A stretch of DNA of 64,000 bases from Alistipes sp. (GCA_019422485.1 JAHZDG010000008.1:25694-89693); one strand, 5' to 3'; positions 43,665-53,952 are shown, counted from the first letter of the stretch. Notes: generated by a model from the sequence alone, not told the origin. Numbers and translations: made by a program.

Positions 43665-45947
43665 ATGAAACAGTTAGGCTTTTGGATGTGCATCGGGTTG
43701 ATGCTGGGGCTGGCGGCTTGCCGGAATACGGAACCGCAGGTGAGTAAGTACGATTTGATTTGGGATACGCCCTCTGCGAATGCGGTGGGGTCGATGCCCA
43801 TTGGTAATGGCGAAGTGGGGGCGAATGTGTGGGTCGAATCCAATGGCGACCTGTTGTTCTATCTTTCGCGGACCGATGCCTGGAGTGAAACGGGACGTTT
43901 GTTGAAGTTGGGAAAGGTGAGGGTGAGCCTGTCGCCTAATCCGTTTGCTGCGGGACAGCCGTTTCGTCAACGCCTGAACCTGGAGGAGGGGCGGATCGAC
44001 ATCGAAGCAGGAGAGGGTGAGCGGCGGGTGCGGTTAACGTTGTTTGCCGATGCGCACTCCCCGGTGTTTTATGTATTGGGAAGTTCCGATTACCCGTTGA
44101 ACATCAAGGCGATGTCCGAACCATGGCGGACCGAGCCCTACGATATTCCGTATGAAGACAGTTTGGCCGGATTGTCCACCGAATGGCCCCGGACCGGGAC
44201 GTATGATTATCGACAGGTGGTCGAATCGGCGGATCGGGTATTGTCGGATCCGCAGGCGGTTATCTGGTGTCACCGCAACGACCATTCGGTGTATGACCTG
44301 ACGCTGAAACATCAACAGCTCGATAACGTGGCCGATTCCATTGCCGATCCGTTGCAGGGCCGGACTTTCGGGGTGTATATGGCCGGGGAGGGATTTGAAA
44401 AACGCTCTGAACAACAACTGGAAACCCCGAAAAATGTACGTCATTTTGCGTTGCGTCTGGCAACGGCGACCCTGCAGTGTGACGATCTGGCGACCTGGCA
44501 GTCGGAGGTGACTCGGACAGGGGAAAACGCTTCGTCCGGGGAAAAGGCCCTTGAACGGACCGCCGATTATTGGCGGGATTACTGGACCCGGAGCTGGCTG
44601 TTTATCCAGACGCCCGGGAGTGATGTCGGATTCCGCTTGACGCAGGCCTATTTGTTGCAGAGTTGGGTGTCTGCCGCAGCGGGACGCGGAAATTATCCCA
44701 TCAAGTTCAACGGCTCGATCTTTACGGTCGATCCCCACTATACGAAAGCCGAGGTGCAGGCCAATCCCGACTACCGCATGTGGGGCGGGCACTATTGGTG
44801 GCAGAATACCCGCTTGCCGTACTATCCGATGTTGGCCGGCGGTCATTTCGAAATGATGCGGCCGTTGTTCCGGCATTATCAGCAGCTGATGCCATCCTTC
44901 CGCATGATTGCGCGTGAATATATGGGTGTGGAGGGGGCTGTCATTCCTGAAACCTCTTCGATCTTCGGGCTGTATCGCAACCAGGATTATGGCTGGGAAC
45001 GGCCGGGACTCCAACGGGGAGAGGTAAAGAATATGTATATCCGGCACGTCTGGAACGGGGAGCTGGAATTGCTCTCGATGATGCTCGACTATTATGACTA
45101 CACGGGGGACAGTACGTTTGTGAAACAAACCTTGCTGCCGGTGTCACAAGATGTGCTGGCGTATTTCCGAAACCGGTTTACGCCGGATGAACAGGGTATT
45201 CGGCACATCGCTCCCACTCAGAGTCTGGAAACCTATTGGTACGATATAGAGGATGATTTGCCTTGTGTGGCCGGTTTGCATACGGTGTTGGAGGGACTGC
45301 TGACGCTGCCTGAAACCCTGACCGGCGACGTTCGCCGGCAGCAGTGGAGCGAAATGCAGGCTTCGCTGCCGCCGATTCCGGTGCAGGAGGTGGATGGACA
45401 GCGGCGTTTTGCGCCGGCCGGCCGGTTCGATCCCAAAACCAGCAACTCGGAAGTGCCGGAACTCTATGCGATTTTCCCCTTCTGGCGGACTCATGTGGGG
45501 ACGGAGGATCGCCAGGTGGGCATTGATACTTATAACGCCCGTCCTTTCCGGGGGCCGAACGGATGGCGTCAGGATGGTCAGATGGCCGCTTTGCTGGGGC
45601 TGACCCAAGAGGCGCAGGATAATGTGCTGGAGAAGATTGACAATACCTGTCCGGGGCATCGTTTCCCGGCCATGTGGGGGCCCAATTTCGACTGGACGCC
45701 CGATCAGGATCATGGAGGCAACCTGTTGTTGACCTTGCAGCTGATGGTGTTGCAGAGCCATGGCGATACGGTCTATCTGTTGCCGGCTTTCCCTGCGGAT
45801 TGGAACGTCGATTTCAAACTGCATGTGCGCGGAGGCGGATATGTGGAGGGCGTTTATCGGAATCGTCAGTGGGAGAAACAACCGACTTTGGTCGGATCGC
45901 GTCGGCCGTTGCATTTGGTGGAGGTAGCCCCTCAGGACTCCCTTTGA
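43665..45947 (+). CDS. DUF5703 / GH95-like lipoprotein hydrolase
   Basis: About 760 residues. A lipobox LGLAAC follows a signal peptide, so the protein is lipid-anchored, probably at the cell surface. The N-terminal DUF5703 part (about 25-270) opens with YDLIWDTPSANAVGSMPIGN and GDLLFYLSRTDAW. A helical (alpha/alpha)6-like barrel (about 290-690) follows, with FNGSIFTVD, YWWQNTRLPYYPML and MWGPNFDWTPDQDHGG. GH95 enzymes cleave alpha-L-fucosides or galactosides, but the true substrate is unknown. ATG at 43662 or 43665 both fit. It follows the DUF1080 remnant and precedes cysK. It shows no SusCD neighbours. Confidence 0.85.
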   Translation: MKQLGFWMCIGLMLGLAACRNTEPQVSKYDLIWDTPSANAVGSMPIGNGEVGANVWVESNGDLLFYLSRTDAWSETGRLLKLGKVRVSLSPNPFAAGQPFRQRLNLEEGRIDIEAGEGERRVRLTLFADAHSPVFYVLGSSDYPLNIKAMSEPWRTEPYDIPYEDSLAGLSTEWPRTGTYDYRQVVESADRVLSDPQAVIWCHRNDHSVYDLTLKHQQLDNVADSIADPLQGRTFGVYMAGEGFEKRSEQQLETPKNVRHFALRLATATLQCDDLATWQSEVTRTGENASSGEKALERTADYWRDYWTRSWLFIQTPGSDVGFRLTQAYLLQSWVSAAAGRGNYPIKFNGSIFTVDPHYTKAEVQANPDYRMWGGHYWWQNTRLPYYPMLAGGHFEMMRPLFRHYQQLMPSFRMIAREYMGVEGAVIPETSSIFGLYRNQDYGWERPGLQRGEVKNMYIRHVWNGELELLSMMLDYYDYTGDSTFVKQTLLPVSQDVLAYFRNRFTPDEQGIRHIAPTQSLETYWYDIEDDLPCVAGLHTVLEGLLTLPETLTGDVRRQQWSEMQASLPPIPVQEVDGQRRFAPAGRFDPKTSNSEVPELYAIFPFWRTHVGTEDRQVGIDTYNARPFRGPNGWRQDGQMAALLGLTQEAQDNVLEKIDNTCPGHRFPAMWGPNFDWTPDQDHGGNLLLTLQLMVLQSHGDTVYLLPAFPADWNVDFKLHVRGGGYVEGVYRNRQWEKQPTLVGSRRPLHLVEVAPQDSL

Positions 45948-46112
45948 CAATAGTCGCCGGAAAGATTGCGTTTATTTAAAAAAGCGAGCGGTGAGAAGGC
46001 ATGGATTTTGAAAGAGTATCCATGTCGATCGAACCGTCATAAAAAAGGAAAAAGGGGTGCCGACATCCAGAAAAAAGGAGATTCGGTAAAAGGATCGAAT
46101 CCTTAAAATCGG

Positions 46113-46120
46113 TATCTTTA
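46113..46120 (+). promoter_or_regulatory. Near-consensus -7 box for cysK
   Basis: TATCTTTA differs from TAnnTTTG only in the last base and lies 26 bp before the ATG at 46146. Confidence 0.45.
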
Positions 46121-46145
46121 TTTTAGAAACAATAGAAAGGAAATG

Positions 46146-47090
46146 ATGAAAATTGCCAAACAACTGACCGACCTGATTGGCGGGACTCCGTTGATGGAGT
46201 TGGGACATTATATGCAGCGGGAACACCTTGAGGCGACGCTGATTGCCAAATTGGAATATTTTAACCCGGCGGGGAGTGTGAAGGATCGGGTGGCGCTTTC
46301 CATGGTGGAAGAGGCCGAGAAACGGGGTGAATTGAAACCGGGAGCCACGATCATTGAACCGACCAGTGGAAATACGGGGATTGGACTCGCGATGGTGGCG
46401 GCAGCGAAAGGCTATCGGGTGATTCTGACGATGCCGGAAACGATGAGTCTGGAAAGGCGTAATCTGTTGAAGGCTTTCGGGGCCGGGATTGACCTGACAC
46501 CGGGAGCTGCCGGGATGCAGGGGGCGATCGATAGAGCCTGTGCCCTGCAGGCCGAAATACCCGGTTCCGTGATTTTGGGACAGTTCGATAATCCGGACAA
46601 CCCCTTGGCCCATGAACGCACCACGGGTCCGGAGATCTGGAACGATACGGAGGGACAGGTCGATATTTTCGTGGCTTGTGTGGGAACGGGCGGTACCGTC
46701 AGCGGAATCGGACGTTACCTGAAAAAGCAGAATCCGTCGGTTCGGGTTGTGGCCGTTGAACCGGATGAATCGCCGGTGCTTTCGGGCGGGGAACCGGCTC
46801 TGCATAAGATTCAGGGTATTGGCGCAGGGTTTATTCCGGATAATTATGATCCGAAGGTGGTGGACGAAGTGCTGCGGGTGACGTCGGACGATGCGTTGAG
46901 GACGGGACGCTTGCTCTCCACCAGTGAAGGACTGTTGGTGGGGATCAGTTCGGGGGCGGCCGTGAGTGCTGCTACGGTATTGGCGCGTCGACCCGAAAAC
47001 CGGGGAAAACGGATCGTGGTGCTGTTGCCCGACACCGGCGAACGGTACCTCTCCACGTTGTTATATGCTTTCGAGGACTATCCTTTGTAA
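46146..47090 (+). CDS. cysK: Cysteine synthase A
   Basis: Makes cysteine from O-acetylserine and sulfide using pyridoxal phosphate. About 314 residues. The PLP-binding Lys46 is in NPAGSVKDRV. The substrate-binding TSGNTG is in EPTSGNTGIGLAM. The phosphate loop is VGTGGTVSGIGR and the C-terminal cofactor serine lies in SSGAAVSAA. Two start codons (46143, 46146) are adjacent. A 107-residue helical protein gene follows 78 bp later on the same strand. Confidence 0.95.
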   Translation: MKIAKQLTDLIGGTPLMELGHYMQREHLEATLIAKLEYFNPAGSVKDRVALSMVEEAEKRGELKPGATIIEPTSGNTGIGLAMVAAAKGYRVILTMPETMSLERRNLLKAFGAGIDLTPGAAGMQGAIDRACALQAEIPGSVILGQFDNPDNPLAHERTTGPEIWNDTEGQVDIFVACVGTGGTVSGIGRYLKKQNPSVRVVAVEPDESPVLSGGEPALHKIQGIGAGFIPDNYDPKVVDEVLRVTSDDALRTGRLLSTSEGLLVGISSGAAVSAATVLARRPENRGKRIVVLLPDTGERYLSTLLYAFEDYPL

Positions 47091-47168
47091 GACTCTCTGT
47101 GTGCCGGTCGATGGAACCGATCGGAATGTGTGCGACTTTGTTTTGTGAATCGTTAAAATTGGCTCGTT

Positions 47169-47492
47169 ATGATGGACTCCAAAGATCATATTACTCAGCA
47201 GATCGAACAGATCAGTCGTTTGTTGCCTCAATTGTTCAAACAACTCGAGAACCGTAAGATCGCTCAGGCCCGACAGACGGTAGAGGATTGTCTCAGTGTG
47301 TTGCAGCTCGATCAGGAGAAAATCCGAGCGCGTGACCCGGAAGAGATCATCGCTGCCATCGCCGATCATCGCTTGTTGGTGCAGCTGGCGGATTTGCTGG
47401 CCGTCAGTGTGCGGTTGTCGCCGGATGAGCATGCCCTGCAATTGCGACGAGCCGTTACCGCACATCTCGATCGGGAGATGGTGAGTCAGTAA
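47169..47492 (+). CDS. Small helical protein of unknown function
   Basis: 107 residues (or 106 from the next ATG), charged and helical: MMDSKDHITQQIEQISRLLP at the start, then ARQTVEDCLSVLQLDQEK and HALQLRRAVTAHL. No signal peptide, membrane segment or known motif. It follows cysK by 78 bp and ends at a bidirectional terminator. The good codon use and clean flanks argue for a real gene, but I cannot assign a role. Confidence 0.65.
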   Translation: MMDSKDHITQQIEQISRLLPQLFKQLENRKIAQARQTVEDCLSVLQLDQEKIRARDPEEIIAAIADHRLLVQLADLLAVSVRLSPDEHALQLRRAVTAHLDREMVSQ

Positions 47493-47496
47493 AATA

Positions 47497-47529
47497 AAAA
47501 ACCGTCCAACCAATTTGGACGGTTTTTTT
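47497..47529. terminator. Bidirectional terminator between the small helical gene and the lyase gene
   Basis: A 13-bp perfect stem (47497-47509 with 47515-47527) around CCAAT, with A and T runs either side. Confidence 0.87.
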
Positions 47530-47549
47530 ATGAGAGTAGAGGGCTCTTC

Positions 47550-49589
47550 TTAGAGTCGTTTGACCTGATCCGGAGCGATTTCGTAGGCGTATTCCTGACC
47601 GCCCAGCGAGTAACGGATCACCGGATGGGTGCCGCTTTCATCCAGCTTAAACTGGCTCTGGGCATTTTTCAGCTCGCTGGGGTAGAAAATCGTCCCGATG
47701 ACGTTTTCGTCAGATGGAGCCTGCAGGGTAGTGAACAGGCACGGAATGCTTTGTACCGGATTGTTTTTGACAACGCGGACCGTATATTGGTTTTCGGACC
47801 GTACGTTGTAATCGCTGTTGATGAGCGGCTGCATTTCGACGCTGGCCTTTTTCCCCTGGATGCTGACCGAACGACCGTCGTGTACCGTCGTTTCAATGCC
47901 CGTGGTGGGGTGGAACAGCAGGTCGATCTTGTCACCCTTGGTGCAGTTCACCCGATCCAATACCAGAACGACATTGGTGGCTTTGTCCAGAACAATAACC
48001 CGTTTCCAACCTTTGAGCTCTTCTTTCGGGTAGGCGTTCGTAGCGTCCATGATCGTATAGTCGAAGTCGGGAGTCGATACGAACTTCTCGATCTTGCCGC
48101 CGATCCCTTCCTGCCAGGGTTGGTTCTTGCGTTTGGCGATGATCTGCTGTTCGTCGTTGACCAGCACGACATTATGTCCCAGACTGTTGATGTAGAGGTA
48201 GTCCCAACGGATGTCGTTGAAGATGAACTGATCGTAGAAGCGTTGTTCCACTTCGCCGATGAGAATGTCTCCTTTCCAGGTCAGGTTGAAACTGCCGGCA
48301 TCGAGGTGACCGTGGTGGGGGTCGTCGGCCGGAGCGCATTTCAGGGCCACCTGCATGTAGTCGTCCCCGAAGTCTTTCCGCATGAAGGCCCAGTCGATGC
48401 TGGGGAAATAGTGAGAGGCATTGGCGGGTTTGACCGCTTTGACGTCGGTCGGACGGGGCCACATCAATTCCCACATGTTCATCGAACGGTTGGCACCGCT
48501 GAGGTAATTTTCCAGGTAGTACATGGCGGTTTCGTCCTTAGACTCGTCGATCAGCTTGTTATACATGTAAGAGGAGCCGATCGGGCCTGAGCTGTGACCG
48601 TCGTTGAACGAACCGGTCAGGGCGAACAGTGCAAAGTCGGCCGGATGTTGCAAACCGGGAGCCTTGAACAGATTGACCTGTCCGTTGGTGAGACGCTTCA
48701 TGGCGTCAACGAAAGCGATCGATTCCCGGATGCCGTACACCGAGTAGGAGCGGCCTTCGGCCCAACCGTTATCTTCGCCATAGTTGCTCAGCATTTTTTC
48801 CATGCCTTCGCAGCTGCGGGCCACGACATCCACCAAGTGGGGATCTTCGGTCAGCAGGGACAGGGCAGCCATACCCAAACCACCGTGGCAGATGGCAGAC
48901 CAGTTGCATTTATAGGCTTCCGACCACCAGTGATATTCATAGTTGCCGCGTACGCGGGTGATGGCGTTTTCGAGCAGCCCGCCCCGAATGCGGTTCCGTT
49001 GGTCGGGGGTGAGTGCCGGGTAGAGCCAGTCGTAAACCAACCCGAGACCCAGCGCGCAATCACCGGTCATGATGTCATAAGAGAAGACCACCTGATCGTC
49101 TTTGGCGCCATAGGGCCATACACGGGGATAGATAATTTCGAAATGGTGAGCACCGGCCGACCAGCTTTCCAGGGCGCACAGTTTGTCGGCATAAGCAAAG
49201 GCTTTTTGGGCATAGGCTTCGTCGCCGGTCATCTGGTACAGGAAGGCCAGCAGCTGGGAGCCGCTCAGATAGAAACCGATGTATTGTTCATACAGCGGGG
49301 TTTCGTTGTAACGAGAGGCAATATCATTGAAGGGGCGTTCGGGCTCAACGGTGTTGAGCATGATCCGACGACCTTGCTGGAGCAGCAGATCCATGATCTG
49401 AGCGTATTCCGGATCATTGGCGATGCGATCCAGAATTTCCTGTTTGCTGTCGTTGTTGAAGAGCAGGTAAGGGTGTTCGAGTTTTTGATTGAGCAGCGCT
49501 TTGCTCTCTTGGAGATACGCACCCTGAGCGAATAGCAGTCGAGGAAGGCACAGACAAGCCAGTACGCCCATCCAAAAAAGTTTTTTCAT
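47550..49589 (-). CDS. Heparinase II/III-like polysaccharide lyase
   Basis: 679 residues with a signal peptide (MKKLFWMGVLACLCLPRLLFA). The N-terminal alpha/alpha toroid (about 60-370) carries EYHWWSEAYKCNWSAICHGG and NGWAEGRSYS. The C-terminal beta-sandwich (about 400-670) begins with the Heparinase II/III motif DDPHHGHLDAGSFNL. The His in HHGHLDAG is the usual metal or catalytic site. Such lyases cut uronic-acid polymers (heparin, alginate, host or algal glycans); the exact substrate is not visible. Leftward, followed by the terminator at 47.5 kb. No sulfatase or SusCD pair is near. Confidence 0.85.
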   Translation of the reverse strand: MKKLFWMGVLACLCLPRLLFAQGAYLQESKALLNQKLEHPYLLFNNDSKQEILDRIANDPEYAQIMDLLLQQGRRIMLNTVEPERPFNDIASRYNETPLYEQYIGFYLSGSQLLAFLYQMTGDEAYAQKAFAYADKLCALESWSAGAHHFEIIYPRVWPYGAKDDQVVFSYDIMTGDCALGLGLVYDWLYPALTPDQRNRIRGGLLENAITRVRGNYEYHWWSEAYKCNWSAICHGGLGMAALSLLTEDPHLVDVVARSCEGMEKMLSNYGEDNGWAEGRSYSVYGIRESIAFVDAMKRLTNGQVNLFKAPGLQHPADFALFALTGSFNDGHSSGPIGSSYMYNKLIDESKDETAMYYLENYLSGANRSMNMWELMWPRPTDVKAVKPANASHYFPSIDWAFMRKDFGDDYMQVALKCAPADDPHHGHLDAGSFNLTWKGDILIGEVEQRFYDQFIFNDIRWDYLYINSLGHNVVLVNDEQQIIAKRKNQPWQEGIGGKIEKFVSTPDFDYTIMDATNAYPKEELKGWKRVIVLDKATNVVLVLDRVNCTKGDKIDLLFHPTTGIETTVHDGRSVSIQGKKASVEMQPLINSDYNVRSENQYTVRVVKNNPVQSIPCLFTTLQAPSDENVIGTIFYPSELKNAQSQFKLDESGTHPVIRYSLGGQEYAYEIAPDQVKRL

Positions 49590-49742
49590 GCGATGATTGA
49601 TTTAGAAATAGTGATTTATGGGGTTTGTAGGCTGAGTTGAGGATCCGATGCTCGTAAACCCAAACCGCAGCTTCCGCCACGAAATTAACATTAATTCCCC
49701 GTTTTCCCAATTCCGGGAGGCTTCCTTATGACCCGAATAATG

Positions 49743-49780
49743 AAAAAACAGCCGCCTCGGGAAACGAGGCGGCTGTTTCG
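49743..49780 (-). terminator. typA: Terminator of typA
   Basis: A 14-bp perfect stem (49746-49759 with 49765-49778) with a T run on the minus strand, 50 bp after the typA stop. Confidence 0.87.
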
Positions 49781-49829
49781 GTATGATGGATCCGGAAAGT
49801 TCGCAGATAGCTTCCCGGCGTTGGGTCCG

Positions 49830-51629
49830 CTATTTGGCCTGACGGCGACGATCGGTCTCGTGCAGCAAAATCTTACGCAAGCGGATATGTTTCGGTGTAA
49901 CTTCCACGTATTCGTCCTCTTTGATGTATTCGAGGGCTTCTTCCAGCGAGAAAATCACGGGAGGTGCGATGGAAACCTTTTCATCCGAACCGCTGGCACG
50001 CATGTTGGTCAGCTTTTTGGATTTGGTCAGGTTGACGACGATATCGTCGCTGCGGGTGCTTTCGCCCACGACTTGTCCTTCGTAGATCTCTTCCTGGGGC
50101 GATACGAAGAAGATCCCGCGGTCCTGCAGCTTGTTGATGGCATAAGCGTAGGCCGTACCGGTTTCCATGGCGATCAACGAACCGTTGATACGCATTTCGA
50201 TTTCGCCTTTGTACGGTTCGAAATCTTTGAGGCGGTGCGACATGACTGCTTCACCGGCGGTGGCTGTCAGCAGGTTGCTGCGCAGCCCGATGATCCCCCG
50301 GGAAGGAATTTCGAATTCCAGACGCTGACGGTCGTGAACGGTGGTCATGTTGACCAGTGATCCTTTGCGTTTGGTAACCATTTCGATGGCTTTGCCGGCG
50401 AATTCTTCGGGCAGGTCGATGGTCAGTTCTTCGATAGGTTCGCATTTCTGGCCGTCGATCTCCTTAATGATGACCTGAGGTTGTCCTACCTGCAATTCAT
50501 ATCCTTCGCGACGCATGGTTTCGATCAGAACAGACAAGTGCAGCACCCCACGACCGAATACGATAAAGCTATCGGAGGAAGGACCCGGTTGAACACGTAA
50601 TGCCAAGTTCTTTTCCAGTTCGCGGTCGAGACGTTCCTTAATGTGACGTGAGGTGACATATTTGCCGTCTTTTCCGAAGAACGGAGAGTCGTTGATTGTG
50701 AAAAGCATGCTCATCGTCGGCTCGTCGATGGCGATGGGTTCCAGCGGTTCGGGATTGTCGAAATCGCAGATGGTGTCTCCGATTTCAAAGCCTTCGATCC
50801 CGACCAGCGCACAGATTTCGCCGCACTGAACTTCTTCCACTTTGGTTTTGGCCAACCCTTCGAAGACCATCAGGTCTTTGATGCGGGTCTTGATCATCGT
50901 TTTGCCGTCACGTTTGGCCAAAGTGACAGGCATGCCTGCTTTCAGGGTGCCTCGGGTCAGTTTTCCGATGGCAATCCGTCCGACATAGGAAGAGTATTCC
51001 AGTGAGGTGATCAGCAGTTGAGGGGTTCCTTCCACCACGGCGGGGGCAGGAATATTATCGATGATGGCATCCAGCAGCGGCGTAATGTCGGAGGTCCGTT
51101 CTTTCCAGACATGCGACATCCAGCCCTGTTTGGCACTGCCGTACAGCGTGACGAAATCGAGTTGTTCTTCAGTGGCGCCCAGCGTGAACATCAGGTCGAA
51201 AACCTGTTCGTAAACCTCTTCGGGACGGCAGTTGGGTTTGTCCACCTTGTTGACTACCACGATGGGTTTTTTGCCCAGAGCCAGGGCTTTCTGCAAGACG
51301 AAACGGGTCTGGGGCATGGTGCCTTCGAAGGCATCCACCAGCAGCAAAACCCCGTCAGCCATGTTGAGCACGCGCTCCACTTCGCCCCCGAAATCGGAGT
51401 GACCCGGGGTGTCGATAATGTTAATCTTATAGTCTTTATAGACGACCGAGACGTTTTTGGAGAGGATGGTGATCCCTCGTTCGCGTTCCAGGTCGTTGTT
51501 GTCCATGATGAGTTCACCCTTCTTTTCGTTGTCCCGGAAAAGATGGCCCTGCAAGATCATCTTATCGACCAGGGTGGTTTTTCCGTGGTCGACGTGGGCG
51601 ATGATCGCGATGTTGCGGATTTTTTGCAT
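49830..51629 (-). CDS. typA: Translational GTPase TypA/BipA
   Basis: Ribosome-binding GTPase of the elongation-factor family, needed for 50S assembly and stress growth. 599 residues. G1 is [10 protein letters not shown]3 is [13 protein letters not shown]4 is NKVDKP, and the switch/G2 region has ERGITI. Domain 2, an EF-G-like domain V and the BipA-specific C-terminal domain follow. It is a single-gene unit with a divergent partner, aroB, 98 bp away. The two -7 boxes are 24 bp apart, so they share the spacer. Confidence 0.96.
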   Translation of the reverse strand: MQKIRNIAIIAHVDHGKTTLVDKMILQGHLFRDNEKKGELIMDNNDLERERGITILSKNVSVVYKDYKINIIDTPGHSDFGGEVERVLNMADGVLLLVDAFEGTMPQTRFVLQKALALGKKPIVVVNKVDKPNCRPEEVYEQVFDLMFTLGATEEQLDFVTLYGSAKQGWMSHVWKERTSDITPLLDAIIDNIPAPAVVEGTPQLLITSLEYSSYVGRIAIGKLTRGTLKAGMPVTLAKRDGKTMIKTRIKDLMVFEGLAKTKVEEVQCGEICALVGIEGFEIGDTICDFDNPEPLEPIAIDEPTMSMLFTINDSPFFGKDGKYVTSRHIKERLDRELEKNLALRVQPGPSSDSFIVFGRGVLHLSVLIETMRREGYELQVGQPQVIIKEIDGQKCEPIEELTIDLPEEFAGKAIEMVTKRKGSLVNMTTVHDRQRLEFEIPSRGIIGLRSNLLTATAGEAVMSHRLKDFEPYKGEIEMRINGSLIAMETGTAYAYAINKLQDRGIFFVSPQEEIYEGQVVGESTRSDDIVVNLTKSKKLTNMRASGSDEKVSIAPPVIFSLEEALEYIKEDEYVEVTPKHIRLRKILLHETDRRRQAK

Positions 51630-51650
51630 ATATTTCCTCTTTTAGCGGGG

Positions 51651-51658
51651 CAAAGTTA
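51651..51658 (-). promoter_or_regulatory. typA: -7 box for typA
   Basis: Minus strand reads TAACTTTG, a perfect TAnnTTTG, 22 bp before the start codon. The leader is very short. Confidence 0.6.
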
Positions 51659-51681
51659 CGAAATAATTGGGGGATTACGCA

Positions 51682-51689
51682 TATATTTG
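51682..51689 (+). promoter_or_regulatory. aroB: -7 box for aroB
   Basis: TATATTTG, a perfect match, 39 bp before the ATG at 51728, divergent from the typA box. Confidence 0.6.
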
Positions 51690-51727
51690 TGTAACGGATA
51701 AACGGAAACTTTAATACCGAAAAAACC

Positions 51728-52759
51728 ATGAAACAGGTGATCGAAGTGAAAAGAGAAGGAAAAGCGCCTTCTCGGGTGGTGATCGGAGATGTCATTCACG
51801 CGCTGGACAGCTATCTGCCGGAAGGAAGCCGGGTGATTGTCATCACCGACAGCAATATCCATCGCCGTTACAAAGAGATCATCAATCGTTACGAATATTT
51901 GCTGATCGGCTTGGGTGAGACCAGCAAAACGTTGGTGACCGTTTCGAAACTATACGACGAGTTGTTGAATCTGAATGCGGACCGCAGTACGTTTATTTTG
52001 GGAATCGGAGGCGGTATCGTGACCGATATTGCCGGGTTTGTGGCATCGACCTATATGCGGGGTTTGCCGTTCGGGTTTGTGGCCACGACGCTGCTTGCTC
52101 AGGTGGATGCCAGTGTGGGCGGTAAGAACGGCGTGAATCTCGAAGGGTATAAAAACATGATCGGAACCTTCAATCAGCCCGATTTCGTGCTGTGCGATCT
52201 GTCGTTGCTGGATACCCTGCCTGAACGGGAGTTCCGGGCGGGACTGGCCGAAATCATCAAAGCCGGTCTGATCGCCGATCGGGCGTTGTTCGAACTGTTT
52301 GAACAGCATACGCTGGAGGAATTCCGGCATGATCGGGCGTTGCTGCTGGAGGCTGTTACACGGGCGGTTCGGGTCAAGGCAGATATTGTGGCCCGGGACG
52401 AAAAGGAACGGGGCGATCGCCGTAAACTGAATCTGGGGCATACTTTTGCCCATGCCATCGAAAAGAGCTCGCGGGATTTTCTGCACGGTGAGGCGGTGGC
52501 GATCGGTACGGTGATGATCGGTCGTTTGTCGGCCCGGATGGGCGGTGTGACCGAGCAGGAAGCCGACCGGGTGCGTCAGGTATTCGAACGTATGGGGTTG
52601 CCGGTCGATTCGGGAATCGAATTACGCAAGTTGCTGAAAGCGCTCAAACACGATAAAAAGAAAGAGTCCACCTCGGTGAATTTTGTGCTGATGAAGGGGT
52701 TGGGCGATTGCGAAGTGAAGCCGTTTACGTTTGAAGAGATCGATACCTTGACTTTATAA
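51728..52759 (+). CDS. aroB: 3-dehydroquinate synthase
   Basis: Cyclises DAHP to dehydroquinate, step 2 of the shikimate pathway. 343 residues. The NAD-binding GIGGGIVTDIAGFVAST and the substrate- and zinc-binding QVDASVGGKNGVNL are clear. The LDTLPEREFRAGLAEIIKAGLI stretch is standard. The zinc ligands include the His of LNLGHTFAHAIE and of HGEAVAIG. A terminator follows. The other shikimate gene here, aroK, is 34 kb away. Confidence 0.95.
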   Translation: MKQVIEVKREGKAPSRVVIGDVIHALDSYLPEGSRVIVITDSNIHRRYKEIINRYEYLLIGLGETSKTLVTVSKLYDELLNLNADRSTFILGIGGGIVTDIAGFVASTYMRGLPFGFVATTLLAQVDASVGGKNGVNLEGYKNMIGTFNQPDFVLCDLSLLDTLPEREFRAGLAEIIKAGLIADRALFELFEQHTLEEFRHDRALLLEAVTRAVRVKADIVARDEKERGDRRKLNLGHTFAHAIEKSSRDFLHGEAVAIGTVMIGRLSARMGGVTEQEADRVRQVFERMGLPVDSGIELRKLLKALKHDKKKESTSVNFVLMKGLGDCEVKPFTFEEIDTLTL

Positions 52760-52784
52760 CGGTACACAGAGTCGAAGAATAAAC

Positions 52785-52817
52785 AAGCGGGAGCCTTTTG
52801 GGGAGGCTCCCGCTTTT
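52785..52817 (+). terminator. aroB: Terminator of aroB
   Basis: An 11-bp stem (52785-52795 with 52805-52815) then TTTT. Confidence 0.85.
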
Positions 52818-52872
52818 ATTTGGGAAGAGCAGATCCGAAAAAATTTCGGAAGGCATTGTGGAAAACGGTCGG

Positions 52873-53952
52873 TTATTCTTGGTTGAACGACAATGGGCTT
52901 TTCCCGAGAGGCTTTGAAGTGGCCAGCGCCAGCCCTCGGTTGCCCTGCTTGTCGACGGCATTGTAGAAATGGTAAACAATCCCATCCCGATAGATGACGC
53001 AGGGTTTGTGGGCGTATTGGGCATCGTAGGGCTCGCTCGGAGCGATCAGGTCTTCGCCCTGCCAGGGCGTCCAGTGTACCAGGTCGTGAGAGCAGGCAAA
53101 TCGTTCGAACCCGCCCGGTTTCCAGCCTGCGCCGAAATAGAACATCACCCACAGGTCACCGATCCGTGTGATCTGAGCGTCGCCGCTGATGCCCGATCCG
53201 TGGTCGATCACCGGTCCGGAACCGTACCGCTGCCAGTGCAGCATATCGTCCGAAACCGCCATGGCAATGCGTTCTACGCCTTTCCCTCCGGGGTTGCGTT
53301 TCCCTTTGGCGTTGTAGAACATGACGAAAGGATGGCCCAGGGTCTTTTCACGGTCCCAAATGACGGTGCTTTTGTAGATAACGTTATCGTCGTACCAGCG
53401 GGCTGAGGTGTCCTTGGGGGAAAGAACCGCCTGGTCGGTGCGTTCCCATTCCTGGGTGGGCAGAAAATTCTTGGCCCAGGCGATGCCGATACCCAACGCT
53501 CCGGCCTCGTAACCGTGGGTGTCGCCACCCAGGTAGGACATCCAGTATTTCCCTTTGTATTTGCGGGGGGCATAACTGCCGCCCCAACGGTAATCCTGCA
53601 GGGCGATGTAACCGGCCTTTTGATCGGCATCCCATCCTTCTTCGCTGAAAGACATGAGTTTGCCCAGTGTTTCCCATTGGAGCATGTCGTCGCTTTGGGC
53701 TAGCCAGGTCTCGTACCCTCGCCCGTCGAAACAGATGTAGGTCATGTACCATTGTCCGTTCAGGCAGAAAACCGAAGGCGAGTCAACCATTTTCCCTTTT
53801 TCGGGAACCATGATGAGCCCATATTTGTAAGGCGTTTGTACGGTTTCATAGATTTGTTGCATGGCTTCGGGAGAGACTTCCTGTGCGGACAGGGAGGTGC
53901 TTCCCAGGAGGAGGCCGAGACCCAGAAACAGTCTCGTCAAATAGTTTTTCAT
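52873..53952 (-). CDS. Five-bladed beta-propeller glycosidase (GH43/GH130-like)
   Basis: 359 residues with a signal peptide (MKNYLTRLFLGLGLLLGSTS). Five blade repeats follow the pattern of Asp-Pro-x-(V/I)...W(Y/V)M(T/F)Y: MVDSPSVFCLNGQWYMTYI, YAPRKYKGKYWMSYLGG, TLGHPFVMFYNAKG, ISGDAQITRIGDLWVMFYF and AHKPCVIYRDGIVYHFYN. These are the hallmark of GH43, GH32 and GH130 families. The acidic Asp in the first blade (VDSPS) is the expected base. The family assignment is uncertain among those three. It lies between aroB and gdhA on the opposite strand to aroB. Confidence 0.8.
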   Translation of the reverse strand: MKNYLTRLFLGLGLLLGSTSLSAQEVSPEAMQQIYETVQTPYKYGLIMVPEKGKMVDSPSVFCLNGQWYMTYICFDGRGYETWLAQSDDMLQWETLGKLMSFSEEGWDADQKAGYIALQDYRWGGSYAPRKYKGKYWMSYLGGDTHGYEAGALGIGIAWAKNFLPTQEWERTDQAVLSPKDTSARWYDDNVIYKSTVIWDREKTLGHPFVMFYNAKGKRNPGGKGVERIAMAVSDDMLHWQRYGSGPVIDHGSGISGDAQITRIGDLWVMFYFGAGWKPGGFERFACSHDLVHWTPWQGEDLIAPSEPYDAQYAHKPCVIYRDGIVYHFYNAVDKQGNRGLALATSKPLGKSPLSFNQE

